Below, piece after piece: positions 7,255 to 14,389 of a stretch of 35,202 nt of DNA. The stretch spans positions 1-35,202 of the forward strand of contig JAGOQX010000009.1 of assembly GCA_018063105.1 (NCBI GenBank), in the 5' to 3' direction. The notes under the pieces are model-generated. The model did no database searches. It was not told where the DNA came from and saw nothing but the letters and a program-made list of their open reading frames with translations. Source of the DNA: Patescibacteria group bacterium. Lineage in GTDB: Bacteria > Patescibacteriota > Patescibacteriia > 2-12-FULL-60-25. Numbering within the stretch: position 1 is the first letter of the stretch; each line of letters opens with the position of its first letter. The translations under genes were made by a program, and so were the position numbers.

Positions 7255-7282
7255 GCCCGCGCAGTCAGCCCAGGAGGACCTC

Positions 7283-8104
7283 GTGAACGAACCCGTCATG
7301 CTGCAGTCCCTCCCATGGGAACTGAAAGCGTTTGTCTATCTCAGTGCCGCACTACTCGTAGCCATTGCCACACTGGCTATTCCAAAGTCTTGGCTCGTAA
7401 GAATCGGCCAACTGCCATTCTTGTCACCCAACTGGATTTCTTTCTGGCGTCTCCCAATCTTCTGGGTTGGCGCCTATCTGTTCTATTACACAAGCTCTTT
7501 CTTCGGCCTCCTCATCATCGTTCTAGCCTGCTGCCTCGATGTGATCGATGGGAAGATGGCAAAAGCCATGCGAGACGCGGGAATCATCAGAAGTGCCCTC
7601 GATTTGTGGATTGGCGTTTGGCTTGATCCGCTTGTCGACAAGCTCACGCTACTGCCACTCATCGGCATCATCTCGTCCGCTGGACTCATCGATACAACCG
7701 CTACTTTCTGCATCATCCTCTTTGACGTCATCGGCACCTCCCTACGAGACCCATTCAATGTGTGGGAACGCATGAAGCGACGTTTCGTGAAAAAGCCGGA
7801 ACTACGAAAAACACTATCGTGGCATCCGTATCGCGCACATCTCGAGTTGACAGCGGACAAAGAGCCTAGCGAAACGAAGGCGAATCCAATCGGGAAGATC
7901 AAGTCGCTCCTTCAGTCTCTCGGTCTCGCGCTCTGTGGACCGTATATATTGCACTGGGTCGAGCTTGACGTCTACCCAACGTATTGGTTCAGCCTCGCAG
8001 CGCTATTTGGTCTCATGAGCGTTCTTTCTCGACACCTCAACATCTCAACGCTGCGTCGCATCACGAGATGGTCAAGTTCCTATTTCAACCATCAAGACAT
8101 CTAA
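7283..8104 (+). CDS. CDP-alcohol phosphatidyltransferase family membrane protein
   Basis: A 273-residue integral membrane enzyme that would swap CMP of a CDP-activated lipid or alcohol for another alcohol in phospholipid synthesis. The start is a GTG at 7283, chosen because AGGAGG (7272-7277) lies five nt upstream; a longer TTG start has no such support. Hydrophobic segments include about 17-33, 54-70, 72-86 and 110-140, with more near the C-terminus. The signature DVIDGKMAK...GVWLDPLVDK (residues 86-120) supplies all four metal-binding Asp (D86, D89, D115, D119), but AR is AK and the spacer before the conserved Gly is 16 residues instead of about 8. The substrate is not predictable. Downstream lies a terminator shared with the convergent VOC gene. 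Confidence 0.85.
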   Translation: MNEPVMLQSLPWELKAFVYLSAALLVAIATLAIPKSWLVRIGQLPFLSPNWISFWRLPIFWVGAYLFYYTSSFFGLLIIVLACCLDVIDGKMAKAMRDAGIIRSALDLWIGVWLDPLVDKLTLLPLIGIISSAGLIDTTATFCIILFDVIGTSLRDPFNVWERMKRRFVKKPELRKTLSWHPYRAHLELTADKEPSETKANPIGKIKSLLQSLGLALCGPYILHWVELDVYPTYWFSLAALFGLMSVLSRHLNISTLRRITRWSSSYFNHQDI

Positions 8105-8110
8105 CAACGA

Positions 8111-8139
8111 GCCCACCAATTCTGGTGGGCCTTTTCTTT
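8111..8139 (+). terminator. Terminator of the CDP-alcohol transferase gene
   Basis: GCCCACCA pairs with TGGTGGGC around ATTC, followed by CTTTTCTTT. The convergent VOC gene ends at its T-run. Confidence 0.85.
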
Positions 8140-8506
8140 ATATTTTGCTGTGGAGTCCGATTGTATTTCCCTCTGTATCACTAATCACCACCACCCACCC
8201 TGGTTCACCCAACGATAATTTTGGTTGAAGGATGTGCCCGCCTGCAGCTTCAACTTGACCAGCAACTTCATCAAGATGACCTTCGCAGTTTAATGAAACG
8301 CGCGTACCAGTCGCAGATGGAAATTGCCCATTTCCTGGCGGAACCAAATCGCCGCCAACGCCCTCACCGTCCATCGGAAACACCCCGCGCTTTTGCCCCA
8401 TGCGTTCGATAATCGTCAATTCTTTTCCTAAAATAGTTGAATAAAATTTCACCGCTCGATCAAAATCTGCCGTCGGCAACTCAAACCAGGTAATTACATT
8501 GCTCAT
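8138..8506 (-). CDS. VOC-family (glyoxalase/bleomycin-resistance fold) protein
   Basis: A 122-residue single-chain VOC protein with two beta-alpha-beta-beta-beta modules: VITWFELPTADFDRAVKFYSTILG opens the first and RVSLNCEGHLDEVAGQVEAAGGHIL the second, ending in WVVVISDTEGNTIGLHS. Members are small metal-dependent lyases, dioxygenases or ligand binders; the reaction cannot be assigned, and the metal ligands are incomplete compared with glyoxalase I. The ATG at 8506 is chosen because it begins the family's N-terminus and has a well-formed promoter eight nt upstream. Longer in-frame starts cross that promoter. Confidence 0.88.
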   Translation of the reverse strand: MSNVITWFELPTADFDRAVKFYSTILGKELTIIERMGQKRGVFPMDGEGVGGDLVPPGNGQFPSATGTRVSLNCEGHLDEVAGQVEAAGGHILQPKLSLGEPGWVVVISDTEGNTIGLHSKI

Positions 8507-8514
8507 ATACAAAC

Positions 8515-8543
8515 ATTGTAGACCCACGAAGGCGCACTCGCAA
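8515..8543 (-). promoter_or_regulatory. VOC gene promoter (leaderless)
   Basis: On the minus strand TTGCGA, a 17-nt spacer and TACAAT, then eight nt to the ATG. Confidence 0.6.
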
Positions 8544-8567
8544 ATTCTCTTGAGGCTTGAAAAAAGG

Positions 8568-8573
8568 TATGAT
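8568..8573 (+). promoter_or_regulatory. -10 element of the VirB2-like/NlpC-like gene
   Basis: TATGAT, 14 nt before the ATG at 8588, implying a leader of only a few bases. The -35 is poor. Confidence 0.35.
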
Positions 8574-8587
8574 GTGCACATCAAGCT

Positions 8588-10243
8588 ATGTCTTTCGTTA
8601 TTTCGACCATACAAAAATTTTTTGCTGCTCTGTGCATAGCATATATCTGCCTTGCCCCAGTCCCGCTATTCGCAGCAAGCGCTACGCCACCGGTACAAAC
8701 GGGAGATCCGTCTGATACAAAATTAATTGCCGCGCCTCTTCGCCTCAATATCGCGATTCCAGGCCTCACATTTGATCCCGTTGTTGAAAAAGATGGGTAT
8801 ATCCAAGTTTCCTTTTTATCAAAATATATTGCAGCAATCTTTCAATATCTTGTTGCAATCTCCGTCATTGCTGCGGCTATTATGATCGTGTACGGCGGCT
8901 TCCTCTATGTTCTTGGAGCAACAGTTCCTGATATCGCGGAGGGAAAAAGCAAGATTAAAGATGCGCTGATCGGCCTCGTGCTCGTATTTGGTGCGTATGG
9001 AATTCTTTCAGCATTAAATTCTAGCCTCGTAACACTCAACACTCTCAAACTGGAATCTATTACCGCAGAAAAGTACTACTTAGAAATGAATGGTACAGGT
9101 GACCCGATCGCCTCTGCGGATGCAACAGCTCGCTCTGCATCGTCTGGCTCTGAACCGTCTTCGAGCGGATCACGCGGAAGCAGCCAACAACCAACAAATG
9201 AAATACCTCCGGAAGATCGTGTAAGCATCAAAGACATTCCGTTTGATAAATCTCTTGGTGGCCCTGCAAATATGAATAATTATTGTGCTTGGGGTGGAAA
9301 AGGAACGAAAGACGTTACCGGCTACAATGCAAAGATTAAGCTGCTCGTAAAAGCCGTGCTGGGTTGGTCAAAGACTTGTGTAGACAATAAGCTTTGCGTC
9401 TATTGCCAGGGTTGTTATACCGCTATCCCAAGCGGACAAATTACGGCCTCACCACTCGCGAGCTATGCGATGAATCACTTTATCCGTAATAATGTCACCG
9501 AAGGGTTACCCTCAACAATTTGGGCTACAAATGAAACGAAGGTCTGCAATGACATTTGGAATAAAACTGGTGAGTATGCAACAAAGGGTGGCGGACAGTT
9601 TGCTATCAATATGCACCCCGAGTGTTCTGCGCCTGCAATCGATGTATATAAAAATACCATCGCGGCCGGTTTCATGGATAAAAAATTATTTGGTGGCGAC
9701 TGTGGTAGCTTTGCGTGGAGACTCTACAATTGCGCAGGCCCAGCTTTTCAAAAGTTTCCAACGGCAAAAGCATATGACAATGTAAAAAAGAAATTTGTTG
9801 ACACGATGTATCTCTCCGAGAAGGACATTGATAAGGTAAAAGATCTTCCAGGCATGATTATCGCGGCCCATATGGACGAAGATCTACTTGCTATGGCAGA
9901 AGCAAAAGGCGGCATGAAGTTTGGTGACATGGTCTATACTTGCTGTGGTGGTACAAATGGGAGCTATTCGGCGCACTGGATGATGTATACAGGTGGGCGA
10001 CCAGACGTGCCATTCTCGTTTATGGATATGGGTGGTGGCGCTGGAGTGGCCATACCCGGTCTCGGCGCATTTTCTGGCGTAGATCATAAGCCTGCGGGCA
10101 TGACAATCCAAGACTACATTAATACAAAAACACAAGGACAGGTGGCTAAAACCGCCTCAGGAAAAGTATATGGTCGCAGTCTGCCAACGTATGATCCGAA
10201 GAAGGGTGTTGTCTTTGTCTGGAGACCCTACACAGAGGATTAG
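8588..10243 (+). CDS. VirB2/TrbC-like membrane protein fused to an NlpC/P60-like domain
   Basis: A 551-residue exported protein. Residues 1-30 form a signal peptide ending LFAASA. Residues 78-148 contain two membrane helices separated by a charged loop (GGFLYVLGATVPDIAEGKSKIKDALIGL), the layout of VirB2/TrbC-type pilin-like proteins that CPR genomes carry with type IV machinery. A Ser-rich linker (175-205) leads to a Cys-rich domain. Its last third contains FGGDCGSFAWRLYNCAG (C372), KFGDMVYTC (444-452) and SAHWMMYTGG (H463), matching in order and spacing the NlpC/P60 pattern DCSGF...GDLV...HVGIY. This suggests a membrane-tethered peptidoglycan endopeptidase. The paired cysteines imply disulfides outside the cell. 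No other secretion genes are adjacent. The domain assignment comes from motifs only; the VirB2-like part is the better supported half. Confidence 0.7.
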   Translation: MSFVISTIQKFFAALCIAYICLAPVPLFAASATPPVQTGDPSDTKLIAAPLRLNIAIPGLTFDPVVEKDGYIQVSFLSKYIAAIFQYLVAISVIAAAIMIVYGGFLYVLGATVPDIAEGKSKIKDALIGLVLVFGAYGILSALNSSLVTLNTLKLESITAEKYYLEMNGTGDPIASADATARSASSGSEPSSSGSRGSSQQPTNEIPPEDRVSIKDIPFDKSLGGPANMNNYCAWGGKGTKDVTGYNAKIKLLVKAVLGWSKTCVDNKLCVYCQGCYTAIPSGQITASPLASYAMNHFIRNNVTEGLPSTIWATNETKVCNDIWNKTGEYATKGGGQFAINMHPECSAPAIDVYKNTIAAGFMDKKLFGGDCGSFAWRLYNCAGPAFQKFPTAKAYDNVKKKFVDTMYLSEKDIDKVKDLPGMIIAAHMDEDLLAMAEAKGGMKFGDMVYTCCGGTNGSYSAHWMMYTGGRPDVPFSFMDMGGGAGVAIPGLGAFSGVDHKPAGMTIQDYINTKTQGQVAKTASGKVYGRSLPTYDPKKGVVFVWRPYTED

Positions 10244-10252
10244 GGAACCCCG

Positions 10253-10281
10253 TTGATCGAACCCTGAATCCCTGCTAGGCT
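10253..10281 (+). promoter_or_regulatory. Promoter of the DUF167 gene (leaderless)
   Basis: TTGATC (10253-10258), 17-nt spacer, TAGGCT (10276-10281), then eight nt to the ATG. The same TAGGCT hexamer precedes holA. Confidence 0.5.
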
Positions 10282-10289
10282 GGCACCAT

Positions 10290-10556
10290 ATGACACGCGT
10301 TACGATTCACGTAGTTCCCAATGCCTCTAAAACCGAAGTGGTTGGACAAGAGGGCCATGCGTGGAAAGTTCGTTTGGCTGCAGCACCTATTGAAGGCAAA
10401 GCAAATGATGCGCTCATCAAATTTCTAGCAGAAGTCTTCGACATCGCACCAACAACGATGGATATGCTGAAAGGGCAAGGATCAAAAATCAAAGTTGTAG
10501 AGGTACCAATCACAGAAGAAGACGTATATCAGGCGATGATAAAACAGATCCGATAA
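10290..10556 (+). CDS. DUF167 (YggU-family) protein
   Basis: An 88-residue protein of the DUF167/YggU family, of which the molecular function is unknown. The conserved core VRLAAAPIEGKANDALIKFLAEVF is present (residues 28-51), followed by LKGQGSKIKVVEV, which matches the family's G-x-x-S-x-x-K motif. No signal or membrane segment. There is no Shine-Dalgarno and the promoter ends eight nt before the ATG. The stop codon lies in the centre of a terminator hairpin shared with convergent yidD. Confidence 0.92.
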   Translation: MTRVTIHVVPNASKTEVVGQEGHAWKVRLAAAPIEGKANDALIKFLAEVFDIAPTTMDMLKGQGSKIKVVEVPITEEDVYQAMIKQIR

Positions 10557-10570
10557 TCGGATCTGTTTTT
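10543..10570. terminator. Bidirectional terminator, DUF167 gene and yidD
   Basis: AACAGATCCGAT, one centre base, then the complement ATCGGATCTGTT followed by T; A-rich on the other side. The TAA of the DUF167 gene sits at its centre and the yidD stop begins at its right edge. Confidence 0.85.
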
Positions 10571-10821
10571 TATTGGACTGGATCTTCCCCACCCTTACTC
10601 CACGGGTTACACCGCAAAATTCTCCACCCCGTCATCCATGAACCCTTGATCAGTCCGTACTTCCCCACGGCCTGGTATCCATATTCTGAACAGGTTGGAT
10701 GATATTTACACATCTGATATTTCGTAAAACGTGATAATGGTCCATGATCAAATGAGAGCGTACGCTGATACATCACGATCAGTGCTTGGCCAACTTTTCG
10801 GGGAATGTGCAGGATATTCAT
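10570..10821 (-). CDS. yidD: YidD, membrane protein insertion efficiency factor
   Basis: An 83-residue protein with the whole YidD signature: [43 protein letters not shown], then [17 protein letters not shown]. The three cysteines at C38, C44 and C70 are the conserved ones. YidD helps insert membrane proteins together with YidC. Its ATG overlaps the rnpA stop as ATGA, so the two are translationally coupled. In many bacteria yidC follows next; here the operon ends at the shared terminator. Confidence 0.97.
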   Translation of the reverse strand: MNILHIPRKVGQALIVMYQRTLSFDHGPLSRFTKYQMCKYHPTCSEYGYQAVGKYGLIKGSWMTGWRILRCNPWSKGGEDPVQ

Positions 10822-11228
10822 GTTGTTTTCGGTTGTTTCTGGAGCTTTGCTTTGTGCTTCACCCCACGGGATGAAATTTTTGGAGGCTGGAGCAGCGCTT
10901 CCGGAACCTTTCCCAGCATCCGTTTCACCTCTTCAACCAGTCGTGCATATTCCGCGTCTCTAGACTCAGGTTTCAGGATGAACAGCAATGACAAGCCCGG
11001 TGGGATATCTGGTAGAAGGCCACGCAAGACCTCGCGCATCCGACGCTTGGCTCGATTTCGATCAACAGAGAGCTTAAAAACCTTCGTGGAGGTGATGAAA
11101 GCGATCTTTGACTCACCTTGACGCTCAACAATACGCATCGTGGCATACGGCCCAAAAACGGCTCGACCTTTGACGGCGAGCCTCATAAAATCACGCTTTT
11201 TGGTGAGTCTACGCGGTTTAGGCAGCAT
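10818..11228 (-). CDS. rnpA: Ribonuclease P protein component
   Basis: A 136-residue protein, the protein subunit that helps the RNase P RNA bind precursor tRNA. It has the usual N-terminus [13 protein letters not shown], the central basic RNR motif [15 protein letters not shown] (52-66), and a Lys/Gln-rich tail of about 20 residues beyond the family's normal end. It lies between rpmH and yidD in the classical order and overlaps yidD by four nt. An inverted repeat lies just upstream, and the only GGAGG is within that hairpin, 15 nt from the ATG. Confidence 0.96.
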   Translation of the reverse strand: MLPKPRRLTKKRDFMRLAVKGRAVFGPYATMRIVERQGESKIAFITSTKVFKLSVDRNRAKRRMREVLRGLLPDIPPGLSLLFILKPESRDAEYARLVEEVKRMLGKVPEALLQPPKISSRGVKHKAKLQKQPKTT

Positions 11229-11237
11229 ATCTATGAC

Positions 11238-11263
11238 AAAAATCCTCCGTTATGGAGGATTTT
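11238..11263 (-). terminator. Hairpin between rpmH and rnpA
   Basis: AAAATCCTCC pairs with GGAGGATTTT around five nt; on the minus strand five T follow. It may be a partial terminator lowering rnpA expression relative to rpmH. It also hides the only purine-rich sequence upstream of rnpA. Confidence 0.65.
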
Positions 11264-11270
11264 AGCCGTT

Positions 11271-11414
11271 TTACTTCTTGACGGCAATCTGTTTCCGTCC
11301 TTTGGCACGTCGGCGTGAGAGCACGGCGCGTCCGTTTTTCGTGCTCATTCGGGCTCGAAATCCATGGACCTTTGCGCGGTGTCGCTTTTTTGGTTGGTAT
11401 GTTCGTTTCGTCAT
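11271..11414 (-). CDS. rpmH: 50S ribosomal protein L34 (bL34)
   Basis: A 47-residue, highly basic protein starting [19 protein letters not shown] and ending GRKQIAVKK, a complete L34 of typical length. The start at 11414 is chosen because the canonical MTKRTYQP N-terminus begins there; an upstream in-frame start would add 41 residues that match nothing and cover the promoter. First gene of rpmH-rnpA-yidD, divergent from dnaA. Confidence 0.97.
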   Translation of the reverse strand: MTKRTYQPKKRHRAKVHGFRARMSTKNGRAVLSRRRAKGRKQIAVKK

Positions 11415-11585
11415 GATCGTGACATTAATCGTGAATAGGTCGAACAATAGCAGCTCCTGTTGAAACTGGCAAGATGCTGTATACTTTATCCACCTGTTAT
11501 CAACAGAGTTGACAGCCCACCTCCCGGTTGATGACATCTACATACAATTTTCAACTTTATTCGAGATCTTTTGTCCCACGTATCT
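11415..11585. other. rpmH-dnaA intergenic region with DnaA-box-like sites
   Basis: The sites are TTATCCACC (11486-11494, one mismatch to TTATCCACA) and TTATCAACA (11497-11505, one mismatch). TATACT at 11480-11485 is a candidate dnaA -10. The closeness of boxes and promoter suggests dnaA autoregulation. As an origin it looks weaker than the parS-bearing region near 26 kb. Confidence 0.5.
11444..11472 (-). promoter_or_regulatory. rpmH promoter
   Basis: On the minus strand TTGCCA, a 17-nt spacer and TATTGT, about 29 nt before the rpmH ATG. Confidence 0.55.
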
Positions 11586-12980
11586 ATGGACCTGCAAGAA
11601 ATTTGGCGCGCCGCCCTTGGAGAGCTCGAGCTCACCCTATCAAAGGCGAATTTTACGACCTGGTTCAAAAACACCTATATTTCCTCGTCAGATGGCGGAA
11701 AAATCGTCATTGCTGTTCCAAATACCTTCACAAAAGCCTGGTTGGAAAAGAAATACCACGATGCCATTGTACGCGCCCTTCGAAACATCACCTCAAACTC
11801 GGTCCGTGAGGTCGTGTATCGCGTGGAAGTTCGCAACACCACCCCGCTCCAACAGTTTGCTGACCAGATAGAGAGTACACACCCTGTGGAAAACCCGGCA
11901 CCTGCGCAAGAACCCCCATTAGAGGCTACACACTCAGTGAATGAAGCCGGCTTGAATCCACGATACATTTTCAATTCTTTTGTCGTTGGAAAGGCGAATG
12001 AGCTCGCCCATGCCGCGAGTATGGCCGTTGCAGCGAAACCAGGAGACGCATACAACCCACTATTTATTTACGGTGGCTCTGGTCTCGGAAAAACGCATCT
12101 TCTCCAAGCCGTTGGTCATCACATTCTGTCCACACGCCCAAATGCAAAAATTCTGTACGCCTCCTGCGAACGATTCACGAATGATTTCATTCAGGCTGTA
12201 CGCGGCGGGCGTGGTCGTGAATTTAAAGACACGTACCGAAATGTTGATGTGCTTTTGATGGATGACATTCAGTTCATGGCTGGAAAAGAAAGCACGCAGG
12301 AGGAATTTTTCAACACATTCAACACGCTTCATCAGAATAACAAGCAGATCGTCATTACCTCAGATCGCTCGCCAAAAGACATTCAAGGCCTTGAAACACG
12401 CCTCCGCACACGCTTTGAGTGGGGCATGATTACAGATGTTTCCGCACCGGACTTTGAAACACGCGTTGCGATTCTGGAAGCAAAGTCCCGAGAACGAAAC
12501 GCAAACCTTAGCGCAGAAGTCCTTCGATATATCGCCGGAACGGTGCAGCTAAACGTCCGCGAACTTGAAGGCGCGCTCAATAAAATCATCGCCTATCATC
12601 AGTTTAAGAACACCGTTGCCAACATGGAGTCCGTTCAAACGCTGTTATTAAGCTTTGTTCCAAACATTCCAAAGCGCACTATCACACCACGACGAGTCAT
12701 TGATATCGTTGTCGGGTACTACGACCTCACCTACGAAGACATGGTTGGGAAAAGCCGTGAACAACGCCTCGCCTACCCACGACAAATTGCGATGTATCTC
12801 CTTCGCGCTGAGGGCAAGTGTTCGTTCCCTTCTATCGGCGACCACCTTGGTGGACGTGATCACACGACAGCGATGCACGCCTGCAACAAGATCACAGAGT
12901 TACTCACAGAAGATGCACAGCTTAAGCAGGATATTGCGTCGCTGCGGGAAAAGTTATACGCAACAAATAATTCGGGATAA
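11586..12980 (+). CDS. dnaA: Chromosomal replication initiator protein DnaA
   Basis: A 464-residue DnaA. Domain I spans residues 1-80 (IWRAALGELELTLSKANFTTWFKNTYI), with a Pro-rich domain II linker at about 90-122. The AAA+ domain III has Walker A GGSGLGKT (163-170), Walker B LLMDDIQ (223-229) and sensor residues ITSDRSP. Domain IV near the C-terminus has the DnaA-box-binding signature SIGDHLGGRDHTTAMHACNKI. It binds DnaA boxes and opens the origin in its ATP form. The ATG at 11586 begins the conserved helix of domain I; an upstream TTG would add five residues. It lies 224 nt before dnaN and divergent from rpmH. Confidence 0.98.
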   Translation: MDLQEIWRAALGELELTLSKANFTTWFKNTYISSSDGGKIVIAVPNTFTKAWLEKKYHDAIVRALRNITSNSVREVVYRVEVRNTTPLQQFADQIESTHPVENPAPAQEPPLEATHSVNEAGLNPRYIFNSFVVGKANELAHAASMAVAAKPGDAYNPLFIYGGSGLGKTHLLQAVGHHILSTRPNAKILYASCERFTNDFIQAVRGGRGREFKDTYRNVDVLLMDDIQFMAGKESTQEEFFNTFNTLHQNNKQIVITSDRSPKDIQGLETRLRTRFEWGMITDVSAPDFETRVAILEAKSRERNANLSAEVLRYIAGTVQLNVRELEGALNKIIAYHQFKNTVANMESVQTLLLSFVPNIPKRTITPRRVIDIVVGYYDLTYEDMVGKSREQRLAYPRQIAMYLLRAEGKCSFPSIGDHLGGRDHTTAMHACNKITELLTEDAQLKQDIASLREKLYATNNSG

Positions 12981-13204
12981 CTCTGTGTATTCAGGTGGAC
13001 AGCCTGCAGGAAACCACTGAAGAACTTTTCACTCCACTCGATCTTTTCCACCGGCATCATCGTTCATCCACAAAGAACGCAGGGCTCCTGTGTATGAATA
13101 ACTGTCATTCCGATCAATAAACATCGAGGTGCCGCGGACTTATCCCTGTTGTCCCCAGCACCTACTGCTACTTCTCTCTTATATATACATATTCTAAAAC
13201 TAAT
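12981..13204. other. dnaA-dnaN intergenic region
   Basis: 224 nt without a gene. It contains TCATCCACA (13074-13082, one mismatch to a DnaA box) and a weak TTATCCCTG, and an AT-rich stretch just before dnaN. This is a classical oriC position, but no perfect box is present. A CATATT 11 nt before the dnaN ATG may be its -10. Confidence 0.45.
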
Positions 13205-14338
13205 ATGCATTTCGCCTGTACCCAAGAAAACCTCGCACTCGGCCTCTCAATGGTAGGACACATCTCCGGGAAGAATGTGAACTTACCAATTCTCGGAAAC
13301 GTTCTCTTGAAGACAGACGCTGGCTCACTTCGACTTTCAACAACGAACCTAGAAATAGCAGTGAACTGTCTTGTTCGAGGAAAGGTTGAACAGGAGGGAG
13401 AATATAGTGTCCCAACAAAGTTGTTCATGGATTACGTTTCCCTTCTCCCATCTGGGAAGGTTGAATTGATTTTGAAAGACGATGGTTTAGAAATCCGCGC
13501 CGGTGAACAAGAGACGGTCTTGAAAGGAATGCCGGCCAGCGAATTTCCGCTTCTTCCACGCTTAGCGAAAGATTCTGGATATCAGATTTCAGCCGCAGAT
13601 GCGCGACGAGCGATTAGTCAGGTTGTGTTTGCTGTTTCAACGTCTGATTCCAGACCAGAGCTTTCTGGTGTCGCCTGTTTCTTTGGTGGGATGGCAGGCC
13701 CGGGCTCGCTTGCAATGGCCTCTACAGACTCATATCGTCTCGCTGAGCGGTTGTTGAAGCTGAATGCAGATGGGAAAGAGCTTCGCGCCATAATTCCAGC
13801 CAGAGCCCTTCTGGAGGCTTCCCGCATTCTTGGATCGTACAAGGATGAACTGGATGTTCCGGAATCAGTCGGATTGAGTTTTACAGAAAATCAGATGGTG
13901 ATGAGCTACGGGAGTGTTGAATTGGTTTCGCGCTTAATCGAAGGATCGTTCCCTGATTATCGACAGATTATCCCAACGCAATTTAAAACCGAGGCGGTTC
14001 TTGTTCGATCAGAATTACAAAAAGCAGTACGCGCTGCGAGCTTGTTCTCGCGTCAGGGATTGTTTGATGTTCAGATCGCGCTCGATCCGGTCGCTGGGAC
14101 ATGTACGGTTCAATCCGCTGATCAAGGAACGGGAAAAACAAAAACGATGTTAAAGGGTGTGGTGACGGGTGAGGCGAATGCAGTAACGTTAAACTATCGA
14201 TATCTTGGAGAGGGGTTAGCTTCAATGAATTCAGACAAGATTCGCATTCAGCAGATTGATGGAATGAATCCGATCTTAGTCCTCCCAGAGGGATCGGATG
14301 AAGAGTATCGATATGTGGTGATGCCGATTCGGCAATAA
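13205..14338 (+). CDS. dnaN: DNA polymerase III beta subunit (sliding clamp)
   Basis: A 377-residue clamp of usual length. The N-terminus MHFACTQENLALGLSMVGHISGKNVNLPILGNVLL and the segment LRLSTTNLEIAVNC are typical of domain 1. FMDYVSLLPSGKVEL, GMPASEFPLLPRL and the C-terminal EYRYVVMPIRQ, part of the clamp-loader and polymerase binding pocket, are all present. The dimer encircles DNA and tethers polymerase III. No Shine-Dalgarno; a strong terminator shared with the convergent PBP gene follows. Confidence 0.98.
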   Translation: MHFACTQENLALGLSMVGHISGKNVNLPILGNVLLKTDAGSLRLSTTNLEIAVNCLVRGKVEQEGEYSVPTKLFMDYVSLLPSGKVELILKDDGLEIRAGEQETVLKGMPASEFPLLPRLAKDSGYQISAADARRAISQVVFAVSTSDSRPELSGVACFFGGMAGPGSLAMASTDSYRLAERLLKLNADGKELRAIIPARALLEASRILGSYKDELDVPESVGLSFTENQMVMSYGSVELVSRLIEGSFPDYRQIIPTQFKTEAVLVRSELQKAVRAASLFSRQGLFDVQIALDPVAGTCTVQSADQGTGKTKTMLKGVVTGEANAVTLNYRYLGEGLASMNSDKIRIQQIDGMNPILVLPEGSDEEYRYVVMPIRQ

Positions 14339-14352
14339 GCCGGTGCAGAGAT

Positions 14353-14385
14353 AAAAAAATATCCCCATGGTGGGGATATTTTTTT
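14353..14385. terminator. Bidirectional terminator, dnaN and PBP gene
   Basis: AAAAAAATATCCCC (14353-14366), a 5-nt loop, then its complement. Each strand ends in a run of seven T. Confidence 0.92.
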
Positions 14386-14389
14386 GCGG

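Noticed and set aside
11415-11537. N-terminal extension of L34
   Set aside because: The added residues match nothing, and the region holds the rpmH promoter and DnaA-box-like sites.
11486-13082. oriC at the dnaA-dnaN locus
   Set aside because: Only one-mismatch DnaA boxes are present. It is not excluded, but the 25.4-26.6 kb region is the stronger candidate.
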